This document shows, piece after piece, positions 18,158-28,491 of a stretch of 64,000 bases of DNA. Each line of letters opens with the position of its first letter. Within the stretch, counting starts at the first letter, position 1. The notes under the pieces are model-generated. The model saw only the letters and a program-made list of their open reading frames with translations, made no database searches and was not told the origin of the DNA. Made by a program: the position numbers and the translations under genes. The stretch is from Legionella sp. PC997. Its GTDB lineage: Bacteria; Pseudomonadota; Gammaproteobacteria; Legionellales; Legionellaceae. The stretch spans positions 1,514,001 to 1,578,000 of the forward strand of contig NZ_CP059576.1 in NCBI RefSeq assembly GCF_014109825.1. Direction: 5' to 3'.

Positions 18158-19842
18158 AAGTCTGGTCCCATGCTGATCACCAATCGTGGACTGCTGCTAT
18201 TTCGCTGCCAACGTTTATTAATTTCTTGAGCCAATCCTACTTTAATTGGGCCTATTGGTGAAACCCACATTAATCCACCGCCTGCATCGTAATAACTAGC
18301 TAAAGGAGAAGGATTATACACAGCTCCTGCATCATAAAATGCAACGAGGTACCAATTTTTTTTCGTTTCTTTTTGAATTTCAAATCCAGCATAACTAATT
18401 ACTCTGCCTGGACCTATTGAATTAAAACTAAATGCTTTTAAATTATCTGCTCCTCCTAAAAGTAATGCAAGTGACAAGGGTTGTTCATTGATGTTATTGA
18501 TGGCAGTAGCCCCTTGAATTGCATGTCCGTAGAGCCGTAAACGGATGGGTTCTATTCGCATCGCTGCTTTCATATCTACTGAAGCTTGAGCAAAATTAAT
18601 CGTGGACAACAGAGCTTGGTTTGCAGCAAGCGCATTTAGGGTGATGTTATATCCTGATGGTGAAAAAAGCAGATCTTGTGTTTTGCTAAACGTTAAACTT
18701 GCTTTAGGGTAGAGTAAAAATTGTTTTGTATTTTGCTGTAACGCATAATGAAATCCCTCATATAAGGTATTTACTGATAAAGTACGTTGATAATTAGTTA
18801 CACGATGCTGTTGCGCCAATGAAATAAGAAAAGAATTACTATAGCCTGCACTGTAGCTTAAATTCGAGAAATTTCCGGTTAGAGTGTATTGATCATTTAC
18901 AGGATTTTTTCCTGGAACTACATACTGGGCTTGCAAGGCATTTTGTACAAAAGAACCTTGAGCCATAAGATTGAATTTATGTCCTTCTCTATTGACAGGT
19001 ATTACATGCAAAGCAGCTCGGCCACGAGGCCCTGTATCGGTTCCATAACCTGCACCAAGGGTATAGGAGTACTTGGATACGGGTTCAGTATAGATTTGCA
19101 CAGGAGTTGTGGGGTTTTCTGTAATTTGTGGTTTAACTAGAACGGAACTAAAGTAGCCGCTGTTTGATAAATCATTATTTAATTTGAGTATCTTATCTCC
19201 GGAATAGACCTGTCCTGGATGAAAAGGAACAAAACGATGCAGTAATTTGGGATTAATGTAGGTAGGATTAAATTGTATTTGTCCAAAATAATAAAGAGGT
19301 CCAGTGTCAAGAATGATTGTGATTTCTGCTGTATAGTTATCTTCATCGATTAAAATTTCACTTTTCTGAAATCCTGCACGCATGTAACCCTGCGTTTCTG
19401 CGCTATCTAGAAGCTTTAATTTAGTCTGTTCATATTGTTCCGTGAAAAGGGGATTTCCTTTTTTTAGTGGTACATTTTTTATTGCATCACGTAAGATTGG
19501 ATTATGTGATCCTTCGCCAATGACTTCCATTTTGAGCTTTGAAATTATTATTTGGGGACCAGGATGGATGGAAATAATCAACTGCTGCGTGTTAGGTCTT
19601 TGAAGTATTGCTTCTGCTTTAAAATAGCCAAAAGGTTGCACCGCTTGGATTACTTGTTCCTTTAATTCTTCCAAACTAAATTGAGAGAGGGGTTTTAATT
19701 TTTGTAATTCACTCAATCGTTTTTCAACGTTTGCTTCTACTTTCCCAGCGACTCCATGAATTGTAATGGATGCTAGGTTATTACTTTTAGCAAATAAGGT
19801 AAAACAGGCAATGAGAAGTATCATATAAATTAATTTTTTCAT
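18154..19842 (-). CDS. tamA: Outer membrane assembly protein TamA
   Basis: 562 residues from ATG at 19842, where the signal peptide KKLIYMILLIACFTLFA begins; the frame is open upstream to 19914 but that adds 24 polar residues before the signal. Three POTRA-like domains (about 25-250) precede a 16-strand-type Omp85 barrel with GAGYGTDTGPRGRAAL, GGADNLKAFSFNSIGPGR and a C-terminal SPRLVISMGPDL. Partner of TamB, translationally coupled. It inserts a subset of outer-membrane proteins. Confidence 0.93.
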   Translation of the reverse strand: MKKLIYMILLIACFTLFAKSNNLASITIHGVAGKVEANVEKRLSELQKLKPLSQFSLEELKEQVIQAVQPFGYFKAEAILQRPNTQQLIISIHPGPQIIISKLKMEVIGEGSHNPILRDAIKNVPLKKGNPLFTEQYEQTKLKLLDSAETQGYMRAGFQKSEILIDEDNYTAEITIILDTGPLYYFGQIQFNPTYINPKLLHRFVPFHPGQVYSGDKILKLNNDLSNSGYFSSVLVKPQITENPTTPVQIYTEPVSKYSYTLGAGYGTDTGPRGRAALHVIPVNREGHKFNLMAQGSFVQNALQAQYVVPGKNPVNDQYTLTGNFSNLSYSAGYSNSFLISLAQQHRVTNYQRTLSVNTLYEGFHYALQQNTKQFLLYPKASLTFSKTQDLLFSPSGYNITLNALAANQALLSTINFAQASVDMKAAMRIEPIRLRLYGHAIQGATAINNINEQPLSLALLLGGADNLKAFSFNSIGPGRVISYAGFEIQKETKKNWYLVAFYDAGAVYNPSPLASYYDAGGGLMWVSPIGPIKVGLAQEINKRWQRNSSSPRLVISMGPDL

Positions 19843-19969
19843 GATAGTCTCAGTACTCGTTTCACCAGAAATATCCTCTTGTTCAGCGTATAAAACGCTC
19901 TTACGAATATACACTTAATCGAAATACAGAGCTAGAATAAAACTTAGCCGCATTATAATGTAGCGCTAA

Positions 19970-20028
19970 TGCAGCGCAGCGAAACTCACGATTTCTGAAA
20001 TTAAATAAAATTCTGCTCCCGTGGTTTC
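19970..20028. repeat. REP-like sequence between tamA and mutS
   Basis: ATGCAGCGCAGCGAAACTCACG at 19970 resembles the REP core seen in fliP (TGCAGCGCAGCGGAATTCGG on its minus strand). GAAACTCACG (19981-19990) can pair with CGTGGTTTC (20020-20028) with one bulge. It lies just past the mutS stop in the minus direction. Not a T-tailed terminator. Confidence 0.4.
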
Positions 20029-20046
20029 GATGAGTTTATGCTTTTA

Positions 20047-22587
20047 TTACACATCCGCGGTTTCCATCTCTTTAAGTTTATAAATCAAATCGAGAGCTTC
20101 TCTTGCCGTCAATTGATCGGGATCAATTTGCCTCAACTCACGTAAAATAGGTGATTTAGGATTTACCTGGACTATTGCTTGTTCTTGCACTATTGGAGGG
20201 GTCTGATTTTGTATTTGATTTAAGTGCGTATGAGCAATTTTTAAAACCTCAGCTGGTATCCCGGCCAGCTCAGCGACTTCAAGCCCATAGCTTCGACTTG
20301 CACTTCCCGGCTCCACTCGATATAAAAAGATGATGCGGCCAGTATCTAATGAGGCTTGTAGATGGACATTCCGAATACAAGACCATTGTTGGGGAAGCTT
20401 GGTTAATTCAAAGTAGTGAGTGGAAAATAAAGTATAGGCTTTGATGGTTGTTGCCAAATAAGTGCAGGCAGCATAAGCCAACGCCATTCCATCGTACGTA
20501 CTGGTGCCACGACCGATTTCGTCTATTAAAACCAAACTTTCATGGGTGGCTTGTCTTAAAATTTGTGCTGTTTCAGTCATTTCTACCATGAAAGTTGAAC
20601 GTCCCGAGGCCAAATCATCACTAGCACCAATACGTGTAAAAATTCTATCAATAGGTCCTAAAGTTACTGATTTAGCAGGTACAAAACTGCCTATATGAGC
20701 CAGAAGTACAATTAACGCAGTTTGGCGCATGTATGTGGATTTACCGCCCATATTTGGACCGGTGATAAGTAAGATATTTTGCGAGGGTTTCAGGTGGAGG
20801 TCATTGGCGATAAATCGTTCTTGTAGCAAATGTTCAATGACTGGATGGCGACCAGCCTCAATGATTATTTGGGGCTCCGTCACGAGATTTGGACAACACC
20901 AATGGAGACTTTGTGCACGTTCCGCTAGAGTGGTTATCACATCCAGTTGTGCTAGAGCTTGCGCTATCTGTGTTAATTCCCTTATATTTTTCTGGATTTC
21001 TACCAGTAAATTCTCATACAACCATTTTTCGCGTGCTAAGGCTTTTACTTGTGCCGATAATACCTTTTCCTCAAATTGCTTCAATTCTGGAGTGATATAA
21101 CGTTCTACATTTTTTAAAGTTTGTTTTCTATGGTAATGAGGAGGGGCTTTTTCTGATTGCATTTTGGACAGTTCAATGAAATAGCCTTGTACGTTATTGA
21201 AGCCAAATTTAAGAGAGGAAAGTCCCGTTCTTTGTTTTTCTTCCAACTCCAGTTGCATCAGTTTATCGTTGGCACGTGTGCTGAGCATCCTTAGTTCATC
21301 AAGCTCTTCATCAAAACCCGGAGCGATAACGCCGCCATCACGAATTAATACGGGTGGGTTTTCGATGATTGCGCTTTGAAGCAATTCCTGGAGTACTGGT
21401 ACTGGTTTAAGATGATTTTTTAAGTGTAACGTGAGCTCGCTTTTGTTGTGTACCAATACAGCATTCAATTGGGGAAGAAGGGCTAAAGTATGACTTAAAG
21501 CTACTAAATCACGTGGTCGAGCTGATTTTAGAGCAATGCGTGAAATAATTCGTTCCACATCACAGGTTTGTCTCAATAACTCATGGATGGATGCATCGTT
21601 TTGTAAATGCATTATTTCCATGACTGCATCCTGACGGGCTTTGATCTGGTCACGATGTTTAAGTGGTCTACCTAACCAGCGTTTGAGTAAACGACTCCCC
21701 ATGGAGCAGGCGGTTTTATCCAAAAGAGATAACAAGCTGTTTTCATAATTACCACTTATATTATCAAATAATTCTAGATGTTTTTGGGTTGCAGCATCGA
21801 GTTGCAAGTAATCCTTCGTATTTTCGAGGGTTATAGTAGTTAAATGAGGCAGCGCTTGTTTTTGTGTGGTGTGTAAATAAGCCAATAAAGCACCGGCAGC
21901 GACCAACGCGGTGGTATATTCATTTTCCCCAAATGCAGTAAGATCATGTACTGAAAATTGTTCGCATAAAAGTTTTTTGGCATTGTCGAAGCAAAATTCC
22001 CAACCTGGTCTTTGTTTTATGGGAAAATTTTGGCAATATTCTTCTAGAAAGGAGGATTCTTTCAAGAGGAGTTCAGCCGGTTGTAACCTCGTAAGCTCTG
22101 CGCTCAGCTGGTTAACTTCTGCGAATTCCAGTAAATGAAAACGGCCACTACTTAATTCAACCCATGCAAGACCGATTTTTTGCTTTTGGTGGTGAACAGC
22201 TAAAAGTAAATTATCCTTTTTAGCTTCCAAAAGCGCTTCATCAGTCACAGTTCCCGGAGTAATAATACGGGTAACTTTTCGTTCTACAGGTCCCTTACTC
22301 GTTGCAGGATCTCCTATTTGTTCACAAATAGCTACTGATTCCCCTTTTTTAATCAATCGAGCCAAATAGTTTTCTACAGCATGATAAGGAACACCAGCCA
22401 TGGGAATGGGTTTGTCAGCAGATTGGCCACGATGGGTTAAGGTAAGATCTAATAATTGTGATGCACGTTTGGCATCATCAAAGAATAATTCATAAAAGTC
22501 ACCCATACGATAGAGCAGAAGCATATCAGGATATTCTGATTTTATGCGTAAATACTGTTGCATCAACGGGGTATGGGAAGTAGTCAT
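20047..22587 (-). CDS. mutS: DNA mismatch repair protein MutS
   Basis: 846 residues, usual for MutS. Mismatch-reading N-domain has the GDFYELF motif (Phe and Glu that probe the mispair) in [12 protein letters not shown]; the connector and clamp follow; the C-terminal ATPase has Walker [26 protein letters not shown] and [11 protein letters not shown] helix-turn-helix dimer end closes the protein. Recognises mispairs and recruits MutL. Monocistronic. recA and recX are about 6 kb away on the other strand. Confidence 0.97.
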   Translation of the reverse strand: MTTSHTPLMQQYLRIKSEYPDMLLLYRMGDFYELFFDDAKRASQLLDLTLTHRGQSADKPIPMAGVPYHAVENYLARLIKKGESVAICEQIGDPATSKGPVERKVTRIITPGTVTDEALLEAKKDNLLLAVHHQKQKIGLAWVELSSGRFHLLEFAEVNQLSAELTRLQPAELLLKESSFLEEYCQNFPIKQRPGWEFCFDNAKKLLCEQFSVHDLTAFGENEYTTALVAAGALLAYLHTTQKQALPHLTTITLENTKDYLQLDAATQKHLELFDNISGNYENSLLSLLDKTACSMGSRLLKRWLGRPLKHRDQIKARQDAVMEIMHLQNDASIHELLRQTCDVERIISRIALKSARPRDLVALSHTLALLPQLNAVLVHNKSELTLHLKNHLKPVPVLQELLQSAIIENPPVLIRDGGVIAPGFDEELDELRMLSTRANDKLMQLELEEKQRTGLSSLKFGFNNVQGYFIELSKMQSEKAPPHYHRKQTLKNVERYITPELKQFEEKVLSAQVKALAREKWLYENLLVEIQKNIRELTQIAQALAQLDVITTLAERAQSLHWCCPNLVTEPQIIIEAGRHPVIEHLLQERFIANDLHLKPSQNILLITGPNMGGKSTYMRQTALIVLLAHIGSFVPAKSVTLGPIDRIFTRIGASDDLASGRSTFMVEMTETAQILRQATHESLVLIDEIGRGTSTYDGMALAYAACTYLATTIKAYTLFSTHYFELTKLPQQWSCIRNVHLQASLDTGRIIFLYRVEPGSASRSYGLEVAELAGIPAEVLKIAHTHLNQIQNQTPPIVQEQAIVQVNPKSPILRELRQIDPDQLTAREALDLIYKLKEMETADV

Positions 22588-22830
22588 GAATGGTTACACT
22601 CAAGTTGAAGTTTCGGGGATTTTAACAAAATCACATAAGGTAGAGTAGACTCAATTTGAAGTGACAGATGAGAAGATGCGTTAATACGAGTTGTAGAGAT
22701 AAAATGGGTGCAATTTTTACATTTATGCCATCTTAAACATCAATAAATACTCCTGGATCCAAGAACAGAATCTGGATATTATCAAATAGACTAATTTAAC
22801 GATTCATCATGAACAGGCAAAGGAAATGCT

Positions 22831-24204
22831 ATGTTAAATCCAAAGGATGTAAAGACCGTTGAAGCAGCAAGAAAAATTGTTGAGGAGCGTAATCTAACCC
22901 ACGTCAAAGTTGGTTTATTTGATATCGATGGGGTAATGCTTGGAAAGTACATGAGCCGTAAAAAGTTCTTCTCGGCTCTGGATAATGGTTTTTCTTTTTG
23001 TGATGTGATCTTGGGGTGGGACTCTAAAGATAAACTTTACGATAATGGAAAATATACCGGTTGGCACACGGGTTACCCTGATACTTTAGTGCGTATTCTT
23101 CCCGAAACGTGTCGCGATCTCGTTTTTGAAGAAAATCAGTTGTTATTTATGGCTGAATTTGCTGGAGAGGCTGAAACCATATGTCCTCGAGCGTTGCTGC
23201 GTCGGGTTGTTAATAAAGCGGATTCAATGGGGTTTGCCGTCTATGCAGCATTAGAATATGAATTCTTTATGTTTGATGAAACACCTGACAGTGTGCGTTC
23301 TAAAAGTTTCCGCAATTTAAAACCTATAACACCTGATTTCTTTGGTTATTCTATGATTCGCAATACCGTTCATGCGGATTTATATCATCAAATCCTTAAT
23401 ATGAGTGAGATTATGGATTTCCCTATTGAGGGTTTGCATGCGGAAACAGGGCCTGGGGTGATCGAAGCAGCGATTGCTGTAGATAAGGCCATTGAAGCCG
23501 GGGATAAGGCTGCCTTGTTTAAAACGTTTATGAAGATTTTAGCGCAGCGCAACAATATGATGGCAACTTTTATGGCTAAATGGTCGCCGCATTATCCTGG
23601 TCAAAGCGGGCATATTCATCTTTCTTTACGTCATAAAGAGGAGGGAGCTAGTGCATTTTATGAACCATCTATGCCTTATAATATGAGTGAAATTCAACGG
23701 CATTTTGTCGCAGGCCAACAGAGACTCATGCCCGAGTTCTTGGCAATGGTTTCACCCACTGTGAACAGTTTCTCTCGCTTGGTTCCAGGATTCTGGGCTC
23801 CAACTGATGCAACCTGGGGTGTAGAAAATCGTACCACGGCTCTACGAGTTATACCCGGAAGTGACACATCCCAACGAGTTGAATATCGTTTGGGTTCTGC
23901 AGATTCGAATCCATATTTAGCTCTGGCTGCTGCTTTGGGCTCTGGTTTGTATGGAATTGAGCAAAAACTAGAACCCTATCCTGAAATTAAAGGGAATTCT
24001 TATACACAACAACACGAAGTTGAGCTTGCTTTACCACGAACTCTTTGGGAAGCAGCGACTCGTCTTAGAGAGTCAAAGGCCGCTCGTTCTTTATTTGGCG
24101 ATTCATTTGTTGAACATTTTGCCGGTTCTCGTGAATGGGAAGAGCGCGAATTTCGTCGTCATATTACAGATTGGGAATTGGATCGTTATTTTGAAATTAT
24201 TTAA
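22831..24204 (+). CDS. Glutamine-synthetase-family ligase (gamma-glutamyl-amine synthetase-like)
   Basis: 457 residues, strong AAAGGAAATGCT before the ATG. Glutamine synthetase fold: ALEYEFFMFDE (glutamate/ATP site), GLHAETGPGVIEAA, GHIHLSL, WGVENRTTALRVI and SNPYLALAAALGSGLYGIE. Length and motif spacing fit the PuuA/GlnA3-type ligases that glutamylate an amine rather than ammonia. First gene of an apparent operon with an aldehyde dehydrogenase, an iron alcohol dehydrogenase and a class I amidotransferase, which argues against nitrogen-assimilating GlnA. Proposed reaction: glutamate + amine + ATP to a gamma-glutamylamide; substrate unknown. Confidence 0.82.
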   Translation: MLNPKDVKTVEAARKIVEERNLTHVKVGLFDIDGVMLGKYMSRKKFFSALDNGFSFCDVILGWDSKDKLYDNGKYTGWHTGYPDTLVRILPETCRDLVFEENQLLFMAEFAGEAETICPRALLRRVVNKADSMGFAVYAALEYEFFMFDETPDSVRSKSFRNLKPITPDFFGYSMIRNTVHADLYHQILNMSEIMDFPIEGLHAETGPGVIEAAIAVDKAIEAGDKAALFKTFMKILAQRNNMMATFMAKWSPHYPGQSGHIHLSLRHKEEGASAFYEPSMPYNMSEIQRHFVAGQQRLMPEFLAMVSPTVNSFSRLVPGFWAPTDATWGVENRTTALRVIPGSDTSQRVEYRLGSADSNPYLALAAALGSGLYGIEQKLEPYPEIKGNSYTQQHEVELALPRTLWEAATRLRESKAARSLFGDSFVEHFAGSREWEEREFRRHITDWELDRYFEII

Positions 24205-24221
24205 CCAGGGTTTGCTCGATT

Positions 24222-25631
24222 ATGAACGACACTTTGAAAACCTATTCGCCTATAGATAATTCTCTATATGTAGAGCGTGCATTTGCCAAAGACAATGAGA
24301 TTCAATTTGCTTTGGATAGCGCATTAAGTGCAAAAAAACAATGGGCAGCCACTACCTTATCCGAACGCGAGAGTTACTGTATTGCAGCAGTAGAGGCTTT
24401 GGTAGCTAAAAAGGATGAGATAGCGAAAGAAATTTGTTGGCAAATGGGGAGACCAATTCGTTATGCTGCTGGGGAAATAAATGGTTTTGAGGAGCGAGCT
24501 CGTTATATGATCGCTGCTGCACGCGATGCACTTGGGCCTATCTCATTACCTGAAAAAACGGGCTTTATTCGTTACATCAAACGTGAACCATTAGGGCTTA
24601 CATTTGTTATTGCTCCTTGGAACTATCCTTACCTCACTGCCGTCAATGCCATCATCCCAGCTATAATGGCTGGAAATGTGGTCTTACTCAAACATTCAGC
24701 GCAAACACCACTTGTAGCGGAGCGATTTGATCAAGCTTTTAGAGAAGCAAATCTTCCTCGAGGAGTGTTTCAGTATTTACATCTGACTCATTCAGATACT
24801 GAAAAAATTTTGCGTGATTCGTCAATAAACAATGTCGCTTTTACCGGTTCGGTTGCGGGTGGGACAATGATTGAACGAGTAACCGCCGGGCGTTTTTTGA
24901 GCATTGGCTTGGAACTTGGAGGGAAAGATCCCGCTTATGTTCGTTGTGATGCGGATATTGATAATGCCGTAGATATACTGATGGATGGGGCCTTCTTTAA
25001 CTCCGGTCAATCCTGTTGCGGTATTGAACGTATTTACGTTCACAAGAGTATTTACGAACAATTTGTTAATAAGGCAGTAGCCTTGGTTAAACAATATAAA
25101 CTTGGGCGCCCCGATGATCCGGAAACAACCTTGGGACCCCTTGTTCGTCCTTCTTCTGTCGCTTTTGTGCGGGCACAGATTCACGAAGCATTGGCGCAAG
25201 GGGCTATAGCACATATTGATAGTCGAGATTTTGTGATGGATCAACCTGGAACTGCTTATATGGCGCCCCAAATTTTAACGCAAGTAAACCACAACATGCG
25301 GATAATGACAGAAGAGACTTTTGGGCCAGGGGTCGGTATCATGGCTGTTGATAATGATGAAGAAGCGATTACATTGATGAATGACAGCCAGTATGGATTA
25401 ACCGCTGCTGTTTTTACTCAAGATATACCCCAAGGAGTGGCTCTTGGTGAACAACTTCATACAGGAACATTTTTTATCAACCGTTGTGATTATTTAGATC
25501 CTGCCTTAGCTTGGACTGGAATTAAAAATTCTGGGCGTGGGTGTACGCTTTCTTCTATAGGATATGACGTATTGACTAGACCCAAATCGTATCATTTAAA
25601 AACGGTTAATTTAGAAAGGAATCTATCATAA
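24222..25631 (+). CDS. NAD(P)-dependent aldehyde dehydrogenase
   Basis: 469 residues. Rossmann and catalytic blocks of the ALDH superfamily: FVIAPWNYPY, KHSAQTPL, FTGSVAGG, catalytic Glu in LELGGKDPAYV, catalytic Cys in FFNSGQSCCGIERIYVH (about residue 265), EETFGPGVGI. Starts 17 bases after the ligase and abuts the next gene (its stop touches the next ATG), so it is translationally coupled. In context it should oxidise a gamma-glutamyl-aminoaldehyde to the acid; a generic aldehyde role cannot be excluded. Confidence 0.88.
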   Translation: MNDTLKTYSPIDNSLYVERAFAKDNEIQFALDSALSAKKQWAATTLSERESYCIAAVEALVAKKDEIAKEICWQMGRPIRYAAGEINGFEERARYMIAAARDALGPISLPEKTGFIRYIKREPLGLTFVIAPWNYPYLTAVNAIIPAIMAGNVVLLKHSAQTPLVAERFDQAFREANLPRGVFQYLHLTHSDTEKILRDSSINNVAFTGSVAGGTMIERVTAGRFLSIGLELGGKDPAYVRCDADIDNAVDILMDGAFFNSGQSCCGIERIYVHKSIYEQFVNKAVALVKQYKLGRPDDPETTLGPLVRPSSVAFVRAQIHEALAQGAIAHIDSRDFVMDQPGTAYMAPQILTQVNHNMRIMTEETFGPGVGIMAVDNDEEAITLMNDSQYGLTAAVFTQDIPQGVALGEQLHTGTFFINRCDYLDPALAWTGIKNSGRGCTLSSIGYDVLTRPKSYHLKTVNLERNLS

Positions 25632-26839
25632 TGAGTACCTCACTGACGGCTAATTGGAATTATCCTACTTCGATAAAGGTAGGAGCAGGACGTATTCGTG
25701 AACTTGTCGAAGTATGTCATACCTTAGAAATGAATGCGCCTCTCCTAGTCACCGATAGTAATTTCGCAAAATTGCCGGTGGTTGAGTCCATCTTGGCACA
25801 TTGCCAAGATGCGGGGTTATTTTGTTCTTTATTTGCCGATGTTAAAGCCAATCCATCGGGAGAACATGTTATGGCCGGTGTAGATGCTTATCAAAAGGGG
25901 GACCATGATGGGATTATTGCTTTGGGTGGAGGCTCTGCGCTTGATGCCGGTAAAGCCATTGCCTTGATGGTTGGACAAGATCGTCCACTGTGGGATTTTG
26001 AAGACGTAGGAGATAATTGGCGTCGGGTGAATGCTGCAGGCGTAGCGCCCATAATCGCTGTACCCACTACAGCAGGTACTGGTTCAGAGGTGGGACGTGC
26101 TTCGGTAATTACCGATACCCAAGAGCAACGCAAAAAGATTATTTTTCATCCAAAAATGATGCCAGTTATGGTTATTTTAGATCCGGGGTTGACCGTTGCT
26201 TTACCACCGAACATTACGGCAGCAACTGGCATGGATGCACTGTCTCACTGTTTGGAAGCTTATTGTGCTCCTAGTTATCATCCGCTTGCCGAAGGAATTG
26301 CTCTGGAAGGGATTCGTCTAATAAAAGAACATTTACCCCGAGTAATGCAAAATAGTACTGATATCAATTCGCGGACTCAAATGCTCGTAGCTTCTTCCAT
26401 GGGGGCAACGGCTTTTCAACGTGGGTTAGGGGCTATGCATGCACTTGCTCATCCTTTGGGAGCAATTTATGACGCACATCACGGACGATTAAATGCCATT
26501 CTCATGCCGTATGTGCTACTCGCGAATCGATCTGAAATTGAATATAAGATAAGTAGGTTAGCAACCTATTTAGAAATAGAAAGTGGGTTTGATGGATTTC
26601 TTGAGTGGATAATTCAGTTGCGACGTGAGTTAGGTATCGAGCACTGTTTAATTGAAATTGGTATTGATGAACAACAAGTGAAACGTATTGCAAAAATGGC
26701 AACAGAAGATCCTTCTGCCCAGAGCAATCCAATTCTCTTCGATACAGAACAATATGAACGCATTCTGTTGGCAGCAATCCGCGGCAATTATCCCCATCCT
26801 TCACAGACAATAATGAAGCGATTGGCAGAAGCACCTTAA
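25631..26839 (+). CDS. Iron-containing (type III) alcohol dehydrogenase
   Basis: 402 residues. Group III alcohol dehydrogenase: NAD-binding ALGGGSALDAGKAIAL, PTTAGTGSEVGRASVI, and metal ligands in GMDALSHCLEAYCAP and HALAHPLGAIYDAHHGRLNA (Asp plus three His). The ATG overlaps the stop of the aldehyde dehydrogenase. Interconverts a primary alcohol and an aldehyde. Next to a gamma-glutamyl ligase and ALDH it suggests an amino-alcohol rather than a diamine as pathway substrate. Confidence 0.9.
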   Translation: MSTSLTANWNYPTSIKVGAGRIRELVEVCHTLEMNAPLLVTDSNFAKLPVVESILAHCQDAGLFCSLFADVKANPSGEHVMAGVDAYQKGDHDGIIALGGGSALDAGKAIALMVGQDRPLWDFEDVGDNWRRVNAAGVAPIIAVPTTAGTGSEVGRASVITDTQEQRKKIIFHPKMMPVMVILDPGLTVALPPNITAATGMDALSHCLEAYCAPSYHPLAEGIALEGIRLIKEHLPRVMQNSTDINSRTQMLVASSMGATAFQRGLGAMHALAHPLGAIYDAHHGRLNAILMPYVLLANRSEIEYKISRLATYLEIESGFDGFLEWIIQLRRELGIEHCLIEIGIDEQQVKRIAKMATEDPSAQSNPILFDTEQYERILLAAIRGNYPHPSQTIMKRLAEAP

Positions 26840-26847
26840 GGACTGCC

Positions 26848-27549
26848 ATGAAAATTGGAATATTGCAATGTGACCAAGTAGACTCAAGGTTAATTGCTGT
26901 ACATGGAACCTATCTTGAAATGTATATCCAGCTCCTACAAGTAGAAGAACCCAATTTAAAGTTCACTGTTTTTGATGTTCGTTTTGGTGAATTACCTAGC
27001 AATATGGATGTCGTGGATGCTTATATTATTACTGGAAGTCGCCATGGCGTTAATGAGGATTTATCTTGGATTAGAGCGCTTGAAGAATTTGTTCGATGCC
27101 TTCATGCGGCAAGGAAAAAAATCATAGGGATTTGTTTTGGTCATCAACTTATTGCAAAGGCATTAGGAGGAAAGGTTATAAAAGCTCATCAAGGGTGGGG
27201 TATTGGAGTGTCCGTAAATAAAATTACGCAACTCAAGCCATGGATGTCGCCATCTCTCGGAATTTTAAATCTAATCGTTAGCCATCAGGATCAAGTGGTA
27301 CTCCTTCCGGAGGGAGCAGAGGTTTTGGCAGCGAGTGACTTTTGTCCATTTTACATGGTGCAGATTCGCGACAACCTACTTACTGTACAAGGTCACCCTG
27401 AATACAGCAAAAGTTATTCCCGGGCCTTAATTGAACTTCGCAAAAATAATTTAAGCCAAGAAGTAGCTGCGCAGGGATTAAAATCGCTGCAGCAACACTG
27501 TGATGACAGGGTATTTGCTAAGTGGGTTGTTAATTTTTTGAATATCTGA
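26848..27549 (+). CDS. Class I glutamine amidotransferase-like hydrolase
   Basis: 233 residues, 8 bases after the alcohol dehydrogenase. Triad of class I amidotransferases: nucleophile Cys in GICFGHQLIAKALGG, His and Glu in VQGHPEYSKSY. Resembles the stand-alone GMP-synthase-like GATase family. As last gene of the operon it may hydrolyse the gamma-glutamyl bond of the oxidised product, as the class I GATase PuuD does in putrescine breakdown; this role is inferred from context. No synthetase domain is attached. Confidence 0.85.
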   Translation: MKIGILQCDQVDSRLIAVHGTYLEMYIQLLQVEEPNLKFTVFDVRFGELPSNMDVVDAYIITGSRHGVNEDLSWIRALEEFVRCLHAARKKIIGICFGHQLIAKALGGKVIKAHQGWGIGVSVNKITQLKPWMSPSLGILNLIVSHQDQVVLLPEGAEVLAASDFCPFYMVQIRDNLLTVQGHPEYSKSYSRALIELRKNNLSQEVAAQGLKSLQQHCDDRVFAKWVVNFLNI

Positions 27550-27665
27550 ATAAGATATGGCATACTTTTTTACTGAAATATCAATAGGTCATGGTTGAAG
27601 TCAAATTTATTTGCTAGAATCTAAAGGGATTTAAAAAAAATATTAAACTTATAGGGAGAAATTAA

Positions 27666-27842
27666 ATGAATCGTATCGCTTTAATTGCTGCAACTGGTTT
27701 TTTAGCGTTAACGCTAACTGCATGTGGTGAGTCAAGTAACAAACAACCTACTGCTACCACTACTACTGAAACTACTACAACACAACAACAACCAGCTCCA
27801 GCACAACAACCTGCTGGTGGAAATCAAACTCAAAACCAGTAA
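27666..27842 (+). CDS. Small lipoprotein with Thr/Gln/Pro-rich tail
   Basis: 58 residues, preceded by AGGGAGAAATTAA. Signal peptide MNRIALIAATGFLALTLTAC ends in lipobox LTAC (Cys20). The mature part is short and low-complexity: GESSNKQP, a Thr run broken by Glu, then Gln/Pro/Ala. No globular domain is possible, so it is likely a lipid-anchored flexible peptide, comparable to small entericidin-like or spacer lipoproteins. A REP-like palindrome begins 9 bases after the stop. Confidence 0.75.
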   Translation: MNRIALIAATGFLALTLTACGESSNKQPTATTTTETTTTQQQPAPAQQPAGGNQTQNQ

Positions 27843-27851
27843 AATCTTTAA

Positions 27852-27881
27852 CCTGGGTGAAGGCTTAGGCCGTAACCCAGG
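27852..27881. repeat. REP-like palindrome, CCTGGGT/ACCCAGG
   Basis: CCTGGGT (27852-27858) and ACCCAGG (27875-27881) with an inner GGC/GCC pair. The flanks and much of the loop match the copy at 54049-54076 (both AACCTGGGTGA..GG ... AACCCAGGA), so this is a dispersed element. No T-run in either direction. Confidence 0.65.
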
Positions 27882-27897
27882 AAAATTTCGACCTGTC

Positions 27898-28386
27898 ATG
27901 AGTTCTTTTGAGAAACTTATCAAACAAATATCAGCAATTCTTAAAAAAATGAATTGGCAATTAGTTACGGCTGAATCATGTACTGGCGGGCTTATTGCAA
28001 GTTATCTCACTGAAGTTCCTGGAAGTTCAGTCTGGTTTGAGCGTGGATTTGTTACGTACAGCAATCTCGCGAAAGAAGAGTTACTTTCAGTGCCTAAGCA
28101 ATTAATTGAAGAATACGGTGCGGTCAGTGAACCTGTTGCCCTGGCGATGGCGACTGGTGCATTACAACATAGTGTAGGGCATGTAGCTGTATCGGTTACG
28201 GGTATTGCTGGACCTGATGGGGGCAGCTCTGAGAAACCTGTAGGAACGGTGTGTTTTGGTTGGGTAGCTAGGGACATGAAACCCAAAATATTAAGAAAGC
28301 AATTCACTGGAAGTCGGCACGATATACGTTTGGCTGCATGCGAAGAGGCGTTATCTGGTATTCTTTCTTATATCAAAAACCGATAA
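27898..28386 (+). CDS. pncC: Nicotinamide-nucleotide amidohydrolase (CinA C-terminal family)
   Basis: 162 residues from ATG at 27898; the open frame extends upstream but crosses the lipoprotein gene and the REP element, so the long form is spurious. Motifs: TAESCTGGLIASYLTEVPGSS, ERGFVTYSNLAKEELL, YGAVSEPVALAMA, VTGIAGPDGG, PVGTVCFGW. Stand-alone CinA-C proteins deamidate nicotinamide mononucleotide in the pyridine salvage cycle. The MoaB-like N-terminal domain of full CinA is absent. It lies upstream of recA, a cinA-recA order common in bacteria. Confidence 0.92.
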   Translation: MSSFEKLIKQISAILKKMNWQLVTAESCTGGLIASYLTEVPGSSVWFERGFVTYSNLAKEELLSVPKQLIEEYGAVSEPVALAMATGALQHSVGHVAVSVTGIAGPDGGSSEKPVGTVCFGWVARDMKPKILRKQFTGSRHDIRLAACEEALSGILSYIKNR

Positions 28387-28491
28387 ATATTACGACGATA
28401 AGGTAATCTAGACAGGAATATCTTAGCCCATAGTAATTCCGATCTATGTAAATTTGATATTTACTCTAGTTAAAACCTCTAGTGCATTTAT

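Noticed and set aside
27724-27897. N-terminal extension of pncC
   Set aside because: Runs through the lipoprotein gene in another frame and across a REP palindrome; homology begins at MSSFEK (27898).
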